A stretch of DNA of 18,980 nucleotides, taken from NCBI GenBank assembly GCA_022496185.1, contig WTXG01000488.1, forward strand, positions 1 to 18,980, in the 5' to 3' direction. The position numbers were made by a program, and so were the translations under genes. The stretch is from Multifurca ochricompacta (Eukaryota > Basidiomycota > Agaricomycetes > Russulales > Russulaceae). The notes under the pieces were generated by a model. That model did no database searches. It saw only the letters and a program-made list of their open reading frames with translations, and was not told where the DNA came from. Each line of letters begins with the position of its first letter. Within the stretch, counting starts at the first letter, position 1. Below are positions 11,069 to 18,311 of the stretch, in pieces.

Positions 11069-11663
11069 TCATCGCACACAATGATGAAGGCTTGAATACG
11101 CAGCACGGACGGACGTCAAGACATCAGCTTTACTAATCGGCTTGATCAGAAGACCCATCCAAGCACCATTCTCCCCGTCTGCCATGAGCATCATCACGAG
11201 ACTCAGCTTGCGATGAATCTTTGTCTTCTCGTTCTGAGGAGGAAGGGAAAATTCAAAACTCTTGAGGAACGTAGTGATGAGGATCTGCGTCTCAAGGACC
11301 CTATGGACATTGCCGACAATCGTAAACATAACATATTGTGTACTGCGCGTGGCGTGAGACAGTGGTGGTCGAAACGATACTCTACGAAAATCGCCAACTG
11401 ACGCATACGCGGGACCCGCTTGCTAAGAATTCCTGTATCAGAAGAAGCAAGGAAGTAAGCGCGAGTACTTACCAAAGTTCATCCTATAGCGACTGGTTAG
11501 CCCAATATCACTGCGATAAAATTACGGCTCCACTTACAAATTTCCCCAGATGCCAACGTTGGACTGCCGTACCTCTTCGGATCCAGGAGTCGCTCCGGGT
11601 TCCATTCATTGCTATCGTCACCCTACACCTCGCTCCATTCAGTCACCTATCGACCCCATTCAG
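11069..11663 (-). pseudogene. 3' fragment of a third P450 paralogue (P450-3)
   Basis: Only the last exons survive: about 11633-11538 (EWNPERLLDP), the 11-nt microexon 11483-11473, 11422-11386 (heme loop FASGSRVCVS, with the Cys present but the last Gly replaced by Ser), and 11300-11069 (VLETQILITTFLKSFEFSLP, ending GAWMGLLIKPI). Introns keep GT-AG ends. The fragment begins at about 11663 inside the intron before the EWNPER exon, where homology with P450-2 (7561-7590) stops abruptly and foreign sequence starts. The EWNPER exon has one single-base loss. The altered heme loop and the truncation mean it cannot encode a working enzyme. Confidence 0.85.
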
Positions 11664-11664
11664 T

Positions 11665-11703
11665 CCATGCCTGCGCGATGATCGGTTCAAGCGACGCGAG
11701 TTC
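11665..11703 (+). repeat. 39-nt copy of an exon of the gene at 16761-18311
   Basis: It matches 17457-17495 in the same orientation with one mismatch (C at 11691 for T). The source is coding sequence just upstream of the intron donor of the low-complexity protein gene. It sits exactly at the break of P450-3 and next to a 13-bp tandem duplication, so it looks like filler DNA captured during break repair. Confidence 0.85.
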
Positions 11704-11704
11704 T

Positions 11705-11730
11705 GCTAGCCCTCCTCGCTAGCCCTCCTC
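11705..11730. repeat. 13-bp perfect tandem duplication
   Basis: GCTAGCCCTCCTC occurs twice head to tail (11705-11717, 11718-11730), immediately after the 39-nt filler and before block A. It is probably part of the same repair junction. Confidence 0.75.
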
Positions 11731-11734
11731 CAAT

Positions 11735-11810
11735 TGATAGCCTCTATCTACCTGTGGTATACAATTTAGTGTGGCTTCTCAGTGAGAGAGGGGTGTCGAT
11801 TTCTCAATCA
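11735..11810. repeat. Inverted flanking block A (left)
   Basis: The reverse complement is at 14854-14925, with about 80% identity by eye. Shared landmarks are TAGCCTCTAT, ATACAATTT, TGTCGATTTCTCAATCA. It forms the outer edge of the cassette around the palindrome. No target-site duplication is visible at the outer ends. Confidence 0.7.
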
Positions 11811-11820
11811 CGGGTTTAAT

Positions 11821-11880
11821 ATAGGTGACCAGATTGCTTAGCTGTAGCCTACCTGAGATGATACATAAGGCTGGGGTTAA
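11821..11880. repeat. Block B (left), direct relative to its right partner
   Basis: It matches 14768-14830 in the SAME orientation (ATAGGTGAC, AGATTGCTTA, GATGATACATAA, GCTGGGGT), although the flanking blocks A and C are inverted. See the separate observation. Confidence 0.75.
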
Positions 11881-11884
11881 AACG

Positions 11885-11944
11885 TTCCTCCTTTTCTTCT
11901 AAATTGGACTGTCGGTAGCATTTCTCTACTTCATCCTGTAGGAG
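11885..11944. repeat. Inverted flanking block C (left)
   Basis: GTTCCTCCTTTTCTTCTAAATT followed by ACTGTCGGTAGCATTT is the reverse complement of 14706-14747, with weaker similarity out to 14686. A degenerate direct copy is at 1539-1580. Confidence 0.75.
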
Positions 11945-11947
11945 ACT

Positions 11948-12119
11948 GTATAGCGAATAGCTACAGTAATAGAGTCAGCAAAGAAATGCTGTAGCTACAA
12001 GTGAAAATGGTACTAACCTCAGTCTTTGTAGTAGAAGACTGAGGTTCTAATAAATGATTAAATGCGTATAAAGTTATTGGTCCGGGCCGGCATCTTATCC
12101 GTGCTGGCGGCTATTCCAA
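11948..12119. repeat. Dispersed repeat R1 (right copy) with two hairpins
   Basis: Second copy of the repeat at 1190-1345. It contains a perfect 12-bp hairpin (AACCTCAGTCTT at 12015-12026, AAGACTGAGGTT at 12035-12046, 8-nt loop). It also has a 9-bp inverted pair, TAGCTACAG at 11958-11966 and CTGTAGCTA at 11989-11997. The 57 nt around the second hairpin are absent from the other copy. R1 abuts the truncated end of the left palindrome arm. Confidence 0.7.
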
Positions 12120-12997
12120 CAGGAACTTGATGCACATAAGGGAAATCCCTAGAAGTGAGCGCCATCGAGGGTCAGCATCAATCTCATTTAGGGGGGTGTT
12201 CTTCATCCTCTCCATGTCGTTTATGATATGAGAGCGAAGAATACAAGCAGCTTCAAATGCATTCAACAGGTTCTGTCTGCCATATCTGTTCCCGGGCTCC
12301 ATTGCCATGGAAAGATGTGGCGTTAAAGCCACTAAGCGCGTCTTGGTAGTAAATGTCAATGCATAAAAACCAATATGTGCTCCTGCAAGGAGATCGGCCT
12401 TTGGTTCAACAGAATCAGAATCAACAGAAAGTTTGGTGCTCACCGGCCACAAGTATGCCCAATGCTGGGAAAAGGAAATGTTTTCGCATGTCTGCTGAGG
12501 CATGAGCATTGATTGACTTGGTATAGTAGGCGGCAAGCTGTATCGATGCGTCCGAATTGGTGGAAGACAACTCATTCTTCACTTCGACTATGATATCTAT
12601 TGCTTCAGCTTGCCCAAAAGTGTGACCATCCGATGTATGTCCACCATGGACATCTCCCGATCTGATTGCATCAAAAAACTGTGTCCCAGAATAACAATTA
12701 AAGATCTCATTGAGACCCTTAAGGGTTCTGGGTGCACGGTCCTTTTCGAGATCATAGTACAGGGACATCATACTGGAATATTGGTCAATAGCTTTTTCAA
12801 AATCAGGCTTGCTTGCAATGGGCTCAGAATCAATTGGATCATGGTGGAAACAGGCAAGGAATTGCCCAAACCCATGATATACAAGAGATATAGGGAGGAG
12901 ATTTGCATCAGTATACGGCCGGTCATTCACAATGTGATCATTGGGGTTGTTCGCACCTTACACACAGTATCATAGTACAAAACGGAAGAGGGTGCTT
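12120..12997 (-). pseudogene. Left palindrome arm: nuclease half of the nuclease-kinase family (copy 3)
   Basis: Read on the minus strand from the palindrome centre: NDRPYTDANLLPISLVYHGFG, a helical stretch, LNEIFNCYSG, then IDIIVEVKNE with the candidate PD-(D/E)XK catalytic E-x-K at 12585-12577, then IQLAAYY with a conserved Gln. A 61-nt GT-AG intron follows, as in the right arm, then RYGRQNLLNAFEAACIL. Homology stops at 12120 just before the kinase half, where repeat R1 begins. Relative to the right arm it has lost one base near 12950 and one near 12149, and lacks the whole kinase domain. It is a truncated pseudogene, or a non-coding arm of a hairpin locus. Confidence 0.8.
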
Positions 12998-14430
12998 CCT
13001 GGACCCTTCATCAAGAAAGCACCCTCTTCCATTTCACATTATGATTTTGTGTGCAGGGTGCAGAACATTTCCAATGATCAAATTGTGAACAACTGGCCAT
13101 ATACTAATGTGGATCTCCTTCCAATATCTCTTGTATATCATGGGTTTGGGCAATTCCTTGCCTGTTTCCACCATGATCCAATTGATTCTGAGCCCATTGC
13201 AAGCAAGCCTGATTTTGAAAAAGCTATTGACCAATATTCCAGTATGATGTCCCTGTACTATGATCTCGAAAAGGACCGTGCACCCAGAACCCTTAAGGGT
13301 CTCAATGAGATCTTTAATTGTTATTCTGGGACACAGTTTTTTGATGCAATCAGATTGGGAGATGTCCATGGTGGACATACATCGGATGGTCACACTTTTG
13401 GGCAAGCTGAAGCAATAGATATCATAGTCGAAGTGAAGAATGAGTTGTCTTCCACCAATTCGGACGCATCGATACAGCTTGCCGCCTACTATACCAAGTC
13501 AATCAATGCTCATGCCTCAGCAGACATGCGAAAACATTTCCTTTTCCCAGCATTGGGCATACTTGTGGCTGGTGAGCACTAAACTTTCTGTTGATTCTGA
13601 TTCTGTTGAACCAAAGACCGATCTCCTTGCAGGAGCACATATTGGTTTTTATGCATTGACATTTACTACCAAGACGCGCTTAGTGGCTTTAACGCCACAT
13701 CTTTCCATGGCAATGGAGCCCGGGAACAGATATGGCAGACAGAACCTGTTGAATGCATTTGAAGCTGCTTGTATTCTTTGCTCTCATATCATAAACGACA
13801 CGGAAAGGATGAAGAACACCCCCCTAGAAGAGATTGATGCTGACCCTCGACGGCGCTCACTTCTAGGGGATTTCCCTTATGTGCATCAAGTTCCTGCTAT
13901 TCCTGGCCCCGGAATGTTCAACTTTGAGATTGACGGGGAAGTATTTCAAGGTGAAGATAGAAAGCAATATCCGGATCAATTTAATCTACCTGGCGGCTGC
14001 CACTGACTCGGAAGACAAACGCAAGGTGATCGTCAAGTTCACTCGGCGATACTTCCGAAAACTACATGAATTCTGTGCGGAGGAAGGTCGTGCACCCAAA
14101 TTACTAGGTTATGGGAATGCTCCTGATGGGTGGCACATCGTCGTGATGGAGTGGATCAATCATGAAGAATCCGATCTGAAACATTTCTCACCAGAATACC
14201 TTGAGACGTGGTCGAAGGACCTCAGGCGGTTGGTGAACGAATTTGATGAAAAGGGATGGGTGCATGGGGACCTTCGAGAAGTGAACATGATGATCAGCAA
14301 GAGGAACCCTGAAGAGATCATGTTGGTAGATTTCGACTGGGGTGGGGAAGTGGATTCTGGACTGCTATACTATCCGACTTCTCGCATTCACCCGGACTTG
14401 ACGAAGGAATTGGATTGGAATGATTTATGA
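12941..14430 (+). pseudogene. PD-(D/E)XK nuclease / kinase-like fusion protein, Crinkler-type architecture (right-arm copy)
   Basis: The most complete copy. Exon 1 (12941-13571; its first codons lie in the left arm, so the native N-terminus is probably missing) has the nuclease region IDIIVEVKNE, with E-x-K at 13430-13438, and IQLAAYY. Intron 13572-13632 (61 nt, GT-AG) joins VAG to AHIGFY in frame. Exon 2 (from 13633) has a linker ending VPAIPGPGMFNFEID. Near 13950 the frame changes (+1 or -2). The kinase-like domain then follows: KVIVKF (Lys), WHIVVMEWI (hinge), KGWVHGDLREVNMMI (catalytic loop HGD..N), LVDFDWGG (DFD). The stop at 14430 arises early compared with copy 2. Nuclease plus kinase-like fusions of this kind are known among fungal Crinkler-type effectors. 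The cellular role here is inferred and the copy looks broken. Confidence 0.75.
12984..13030. repeat. Palindrome centre: 14-bp perfect stem, 19-nt loop
   Basis: GGAAGAGGGTGCTT (12984-12997) and AAGCACCCTCTTCC (13017-13030) pair perfectly around the 19-nt spacer 12998-13016. The arms diverge right outside this stem. It is a plausible fold-back or template-switch point for the origin of the palindrome. Confidence 0.9.
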
Positions 14431-14685
14431 ATTACGAAGGAACATGATTGCTTGGCGCTAGAATGTGGGTTAAGCAACCTGCGGAGAGAGGAAAAGTTGG
14501 AGGTGCGGAATAGACCTGGTTGTATTTGATCACCCGAGTCTGACGATACACGTCCCTCGCTGATCTAGACTCGGATGGATAGAAGTTGAAGATATGTCAA
14601 TAATTGTCAGCATAAGCAGAAGCAAGGTCGGATATGAGACGTGTTTTGTATTCAATATCGCGTGAACGAGGTACAGTACATCATG
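14431..14685. other. Region 3' of the right-arm copy
   Basis: The first about 25 bases still resemble the C-terminal coding end of copy 2 (MIY..RR), out of frame. The rest shows no gene or repeat partner. Confidence 0.45.
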
Positions 14686-14749
14686 GATACAGTAGGATGG
14701 AGTAGAAAAATGCTACCGACAGTCGAATTTAGAAGAAAAGGAGGAACTT
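14686..14749. repeat. Inverted flanking block C (right)
   Basis: AAATGCTACCGACAGTC followed by AATTTAGAAGAAAAGGAGGAAC is the reverse complement of the block at 11885-11944. Confidence 0.75.
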
Positions 14750-14767
14750 CTTCTGCGGCTCTTTAAC

Positions 14768-14830
14768 ATAGGTGACTAGATTGCTTATCTCTAGCCTGCC
14801 TCTGTCGATGATACATAAAGCTGGGGTCAA
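14768..14830. repeat. Block B (right), direct relative to left block B
   Basis: Same-orientation match to 11821-11880, lying between blocks that are inverted relative to their left partners. Confidence 0.75.
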
Positions 14831-14853
14831 AGCCTCCTCAGTAAACACATAAC

Positions 14854-14925
14854 TGATTGAGAAATCGACACTCTTCACTGAGCAGCCACGCCAAATTGTA
14901 TATTACAGGTCAATAGAGGCTATTA
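14854..14925. repeat. Inverted flanking block A (right)
   Basis: Reverse complement of 11735-11810. It starts TGATTGAGAAATCGACA and ends AATAGAGGCTAT. It marks the right edge of the palindrome cassette. Confidence 0.7.
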
Positions 14926-14927
14926 TC

Positions 14928-15767
14928 TCCAACTTTGTGCCCCTCCCTTTTTTTTTTGTTTTTTCCAGTTGGAAAAATATAAAACCGTAAGTGCACGATC
15001 GCTTGAAAGGAGAAGAATAAAGGAAAAATTTGTAAGACGATGACGGACTTATGTTTGACGCCGTTCTGTGGGTGAAATGAGGGGTAGAAAGTTCTTCCAA
15101 CGTTTTACCCGACAAAGTTTGGGCTCATCTTGCCCATGCCCGTACCCGTGCCCGTGTGCCCGTCCATCTCCCTTTCCTTTCCTTTGGCCCCTGCGTGTGT
15201 AATGAAAAAGAAAAGAGAGAGAGAGAGAAAGAGAGAAAAGAACACAACAAATAAAATCTGGGGTAATGATGATCGGTGGCGGAAAACCCAAACGTGTATT
15301 AACACACTAAGCTAACTAAGTGTACACCGCCGACCCCTTCCTTCCTTCCTTCCTTCACCACCCGCGACGTAACTTACATCCTAGCTCTAACGATCAGAAG
15401 CGCATTATGTTGTTCTTTTTTTTTTTTTTGTTTCTTATTCGGTAGGTACAGGCGGAGAATGGGGGGGAGGGGGGTTCATGTAAACGAACCCGATAGGAAT
15501 GAAAAATGACGAAATAACACCTCAACAGAACAGAATGAAATACAACCCCCCCCTTATCAACAGGATACCGGAGATATATGTGTACATGCCATGACGTTTC
15601 TAAATAGATAAGTTTAAAGTGCGTAAAGGTTGCTCCTCTCCTACCCCCCCCCTCCAAAAAAAGTACAAATGAATAATATGGACAGGCAGAAAATGGATTT
15701 AGAAGATTTTCACGGAGAATCCGGGATTTTTTTTTTTAAAGGGTGTTTGTTTTTTTTTTTTTTTGCG
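14928..15767. other. Intergenic boundary region rich in simple repeats
   Basis: No gene seen. It contains T9-T12 runs (14950, 15417), GCCCGT/ACCCGT-type short repeats (15132-15160), an (AG)n purine tract (15215-15240), CCTT repeats (15339-15356), and C- and G-runs near 15460, 15545 and 15643. The last part is probably the COX16 3' UTR. It separates the degenerate accessory region from the intact housekeeping genes. Confidence 0.55.
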
Positions 15768-16347
15768 TCAACGGTTTACGTTCGTCGTTCCAGGGTTAAC
15801 AATAACATCGGGTACGGTTGGTGATGGTTGAGCAGGTGCGACACCCCATTCGGGCAAGCCTTTCGGTCTTTCGATACGCCTAGGTTCCCATTCTTCCTGG
15901 TTCCCCGCGCTTAATTTCTACCCGAAAAAAAACAAAACAGGGGAGGGGGGAAACTAGGTTTAGAAACTGACCACCAAACACGAGGACATGAAAAAAAAAA
16001 AAAAGGGGGGGGGGGGATGAGTAAAGAAAAAAATAAAGGAAGACTGACGAAATATTCCTCTCGAACGTCAAACTTCTTTCGATTTTTGTTGAGACCGAGT
16101 TCCTGTTCACGATTCATCTGCCCCCACAAGTGTGAGGAAATAAAGTAAATGTGGGGGTAAATGTAAAACAACGCACCTGAGTGACTTTCTGGTTGTGCAA
16201 GTCATAACGTGTCTGCGTGAAGGTCTGCAAACCAAAGGATGCACCAACCATCACAAGCAAGAATGGAATGCCGAATAAACCAGGGTATTTCTTTAATCGT
16301 CTATGAAGGGGGGGTTTATTCAACGGTCTAGAGGTGAATGCTGGCAT
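15768..16347 (-). CDS. COX16: Cytochrome c oxidase assembly protein COX16, mitochondrial
   Basis: Small inner-membrane protein needed to assemble cytochrome c oxidase (complex IV). Three exons on the minus strand: 16347-16177, 16117-16049, 15917-15768, with introns 16118-16176 (59 nt) and 15918-16048 (131 nt), giving 129 aa in one frame. Exon 1 starts MPAFTSRPLN and contains the single membrane segment LFGIPFLLVMVGASFGLQTF followed by TQTRYDLHNQKV. Exon 2 has ELGLNKNRKKFDVREEYF. Exon 3 has EEWEPRRIERPKGLPEWGV. These are the family signatures in the right order. The start is the Met directly before AFTSRPLN; an in-frame Met 16 codons upstream is less likely because that stretch (His/Thr-rich) is not conserved. 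Intron 2 contains long homopolymers (A14 and G10 on the plus strand). Confidence 0.95.
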
Positions 16348-16760
16348 AGCTGTTGTGTGCGATATGTGTATGTGTGTGTTATGCGTACGGAACACCGGAC
16401 CGAGTTATCTTCTCTCCGGACTCCGGAAACCCGAATTACAAAGGGAATATATATATATATACAGATATACAACAGATATACAGAAGTCAGGGGTGGGGGA
16501 GTAGTGAGGAGCGTTGCGCTGCGCCGCCTCATATAAGAGAAATTCGTGGTTCGCGGGACAAGTCCTACTATACAAAAGAAAAAAGAAGATGGGTGGAAAA
16601 GGAAAGGAAGAAGGAAAGTATCCTCGCGCCCCGCAAATATCATAATCATAGGGTGGACTAGACTAGACTGGACTGGACTAGACTTGCTCTGATCTCCTGG
16701 CCCTCTTTAGCCCTAGCCCTAACCTACAATATACACAACACAACACATACACAAAAATCG
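16348..16760. other. COX16 5' region / 3' flank of the next gene
   Basis: No gene. It contains (AT)n at 16448-16461, followed by two ATATACA-like repeats. At 16663-16692 there is an imperfect tandem of the pentamer GACT(A/G), about six units. At 16710-16722 there are two CCCTAR units resembling a fungal telomere repeat, but too short to be one. It probably carries the COX16 promoter. Confidence 0.5.
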
Positions 16761-18026
16761 CTATCCTCGCTGCTCCAATCGTCCAACGACGCCCTCCGCC
16801 TCACCACGCGCCTGCCCAAGTTCCGGGTCGATAGCTACCGCTGCGGTCACGGCAACAGCCCCCGCACCGTTAGGAACCGCTGCCTTGTTGGAGATCTGCT
16901 CCGTACCCAGATGCGGATCGATCCCGTCAGCGGGCGTCACACCGGGTTGTTGTTGTGTAGGCGCGAATGAGCGGAAGGGTGAGGGCGCGACGAGCGAGCG
17001 GTGGAAGCGTGCGCGGAAATCGTTCGCCTGAGGCGGGTCACCAGTGGTGAACGGTTGCGCTCCTGCCGCTGCTGCTGCTGCTGCTGCTACTGCAGCCGCA
17101 GCCGCCGCAGCCGCTTGAGCATCGTTCATGTCGACTGCAGTTGCATACGGTGAAGGAGGGGGAGGTGCCTCGCCGAGCGGATGACCATCGGATGATTTGC
17201 CTACGCCTGCCGCTGCCTGCGCTTGTTGTGCGTAATGTAACCGGCGCTGCAAGTAATGGGGAAGAGGAGGAAGAGGAAGAGGGCAGGACAGTGAGAAAGC
17301 GGGATTTCGCGTGTATTTTGGTTTTGGTTTTTGGTTATTTAGGGGTAATACATTGCGCGCGCGAGTGGGCATGAGTATATATATATATATATAACGTGGT
17401 GTCATGGGGGGGGTTGAACAGGAATTAGTAGGACATACCTGGTGATCCCATTGATCCCATGCCTGCGCGATGATCGGTTCAAGTGACGCGAGTTCCTCGT
17501 TCGTCATGGAAAGCGTTCGAAGGATATGTTGCTTCAGTAACGGGGCGCACGAAAAAGAAAGCAGCAACGTCGACGCGAACGTTTGTCCACCATGATGACC
17601 AGGTGGGAACGTTGGGTCAGGTTGACCGGGCATCGGTTGCTGACCTAAATCATGTTGCAACGCGCCGAATGGCGCGCCTTCGGCAGCCGCCGCAGCCGCA
17701 GCCGCAATACGATATTGCATCTCCTCTAAACCCTGTACCCCTCCCAACTCGTTTCCCATGTCGAGTCCAAGCTCGCGCAATTTCTTCTGCTTCGCGAGAG
17801 CGCGGTGTTTCCGTTGTCGTTCTCGCGCGGCGGTCCGCACGCGTTCGCGACGTGAGAGTTCGGCAGCGGACAGTTCACTATTGGTAGGCGCGAAGGGTTC
17901 CGTGGTCGGTATGAGGGCGGATGGTGTAGGACCGGTCGGGAGAGATTGTTGAAGGTGTGTGACAGCTGCAATGACGGGTGGTGGTGGTGGTGGTGGTGGC
18001 GGTGGTGGGTGATGTTGTGGTTGTGG

Positions 18027-18057
<31 letters not shown>

Positions 18058-18311
18058 GATTGTTGCTGTGATTGTTGTTGTTGTTGTTGCTGTTGTTGTT
18101 GTTGCTGCTGTTGTACCATAGCTATACCTACCAGACCATTTTGGAGGGTAGCGTTACGATCGCGTTCGCGCTTTCGTCGTTGCCGCTCTGCGGCCTTTTC
18201 CCGCTTATGTCGCTGGCTAGGAGACTCATTTTCACGTGGGCGCTTTCCTGACGATGTCGGCATTGCTGGTAGAGTGTTTTGGGGTGTTGAAGGTTGCAAT
18301 GCAGGGTCCAT
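16761..18311 (-). CDS. Low-complexity basic nuclear-type protein (polyQ, polyP, polyA; transcription-regulator-like)
   Basis: Minus strand, two exons: 18311-17439 and 17246-16761; 452 aa when spliced. The Met at 18311-18309 (MDPALQPSTPQN) is chosen as start; the frame stays open upstream to 18599, but that part reads like untranslated sequence. Order: basic cluster at residues 34-52 (RHKREKAAERQRRKRERDR), a long Gln tract from about residue 67 and a Pro tract (encoded at about 18118-17974). A second basic block RRERVRTAARERQRKHRALAKQKK follows, then Ala tracts, a conserved-looking LASLEPIIAQAWDQW before the intron, and Gln/Ala/Pro-rich C-terminal stretches. The basic blocks resemble bZIP basic regions, but no leucine zipper is evident. 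Probably a DNA- or RNA-binding regulator in the nucleus; function inferred from composition only. The frame is intact. Confidence 0.8.
17247..17438 (-). other. Intron of the low-complexity protein gene: 192 nt, in frame and stop-free
   Basis: Donor GTATGT at 17438-17433 and acceptor ACTTGCAG ending at 17247. Both ends are phase 0, the length is 3 x 64, and there is no in-frame stop. Retention would insert 64 residues, including a (TA)n-encoded YIYIYI stretch. The splice sites are strong and the insert is compositionally foreign, so splicing is the default reading. Confidence 0.8.

Larger units (their letters stand above)
12120..13896. repeat. Large palindrome (inverted repeat, arms about 880 bp, spacer 19 nt)
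   Basis: The left arm 12120-12997 is the reverse complement of 13017-13896. Paired coordinates sum to 26014 at the centre and 26016 at the ends, so only two single-base indels separate the arms. By eye the outer roughly 770 bp has about ten substitutions, mostly transitions. The inner roughly 110 bp next to the centre has about 25. Each arm carries the nuclease half of the same gene family, 5' ends facing each other. Confidence 0.95.

Noticed and set aside
12610..13405. Mirror-image open frames antisense to the nuclease coding sequence in both palindrome arms (12610-12975 plus, 13034-13405 minus)
   Set aside because: They are each other's copies by palindrome symmetry, lie opposite the well-supported family coding frame and show no motif of their own.
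13940..13962. A 20-nt GT...AG intron explaining the frame change before the kinase half
   Set aside because: Far too short to be spliced; a small indel fits better, because the paralogue at 2330 has two extra bases at the same place.
11735..14925. Classical TIR transposon with target-site duplication
   Set aside because: The outer inverted blocks exist, but no matching direct repeat flanks them, no transposase is present, and the ends cannot be placed exactly.
15200..16660. Several open frames rich in Arg/Lys/Glu or Ser/Phe around the COX16 gene
   Set aside because: They arise from purine or pyrimidine tracts, homopolymers and AT repeats, and overlap the COX16 introns and flanks.
16705..16725. 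Interstitial telomere repeat (CCCTAG CCCTAA)
   Set aside because: Only two units, one of them imperfect; expected by chance in simple-sequence DNA.
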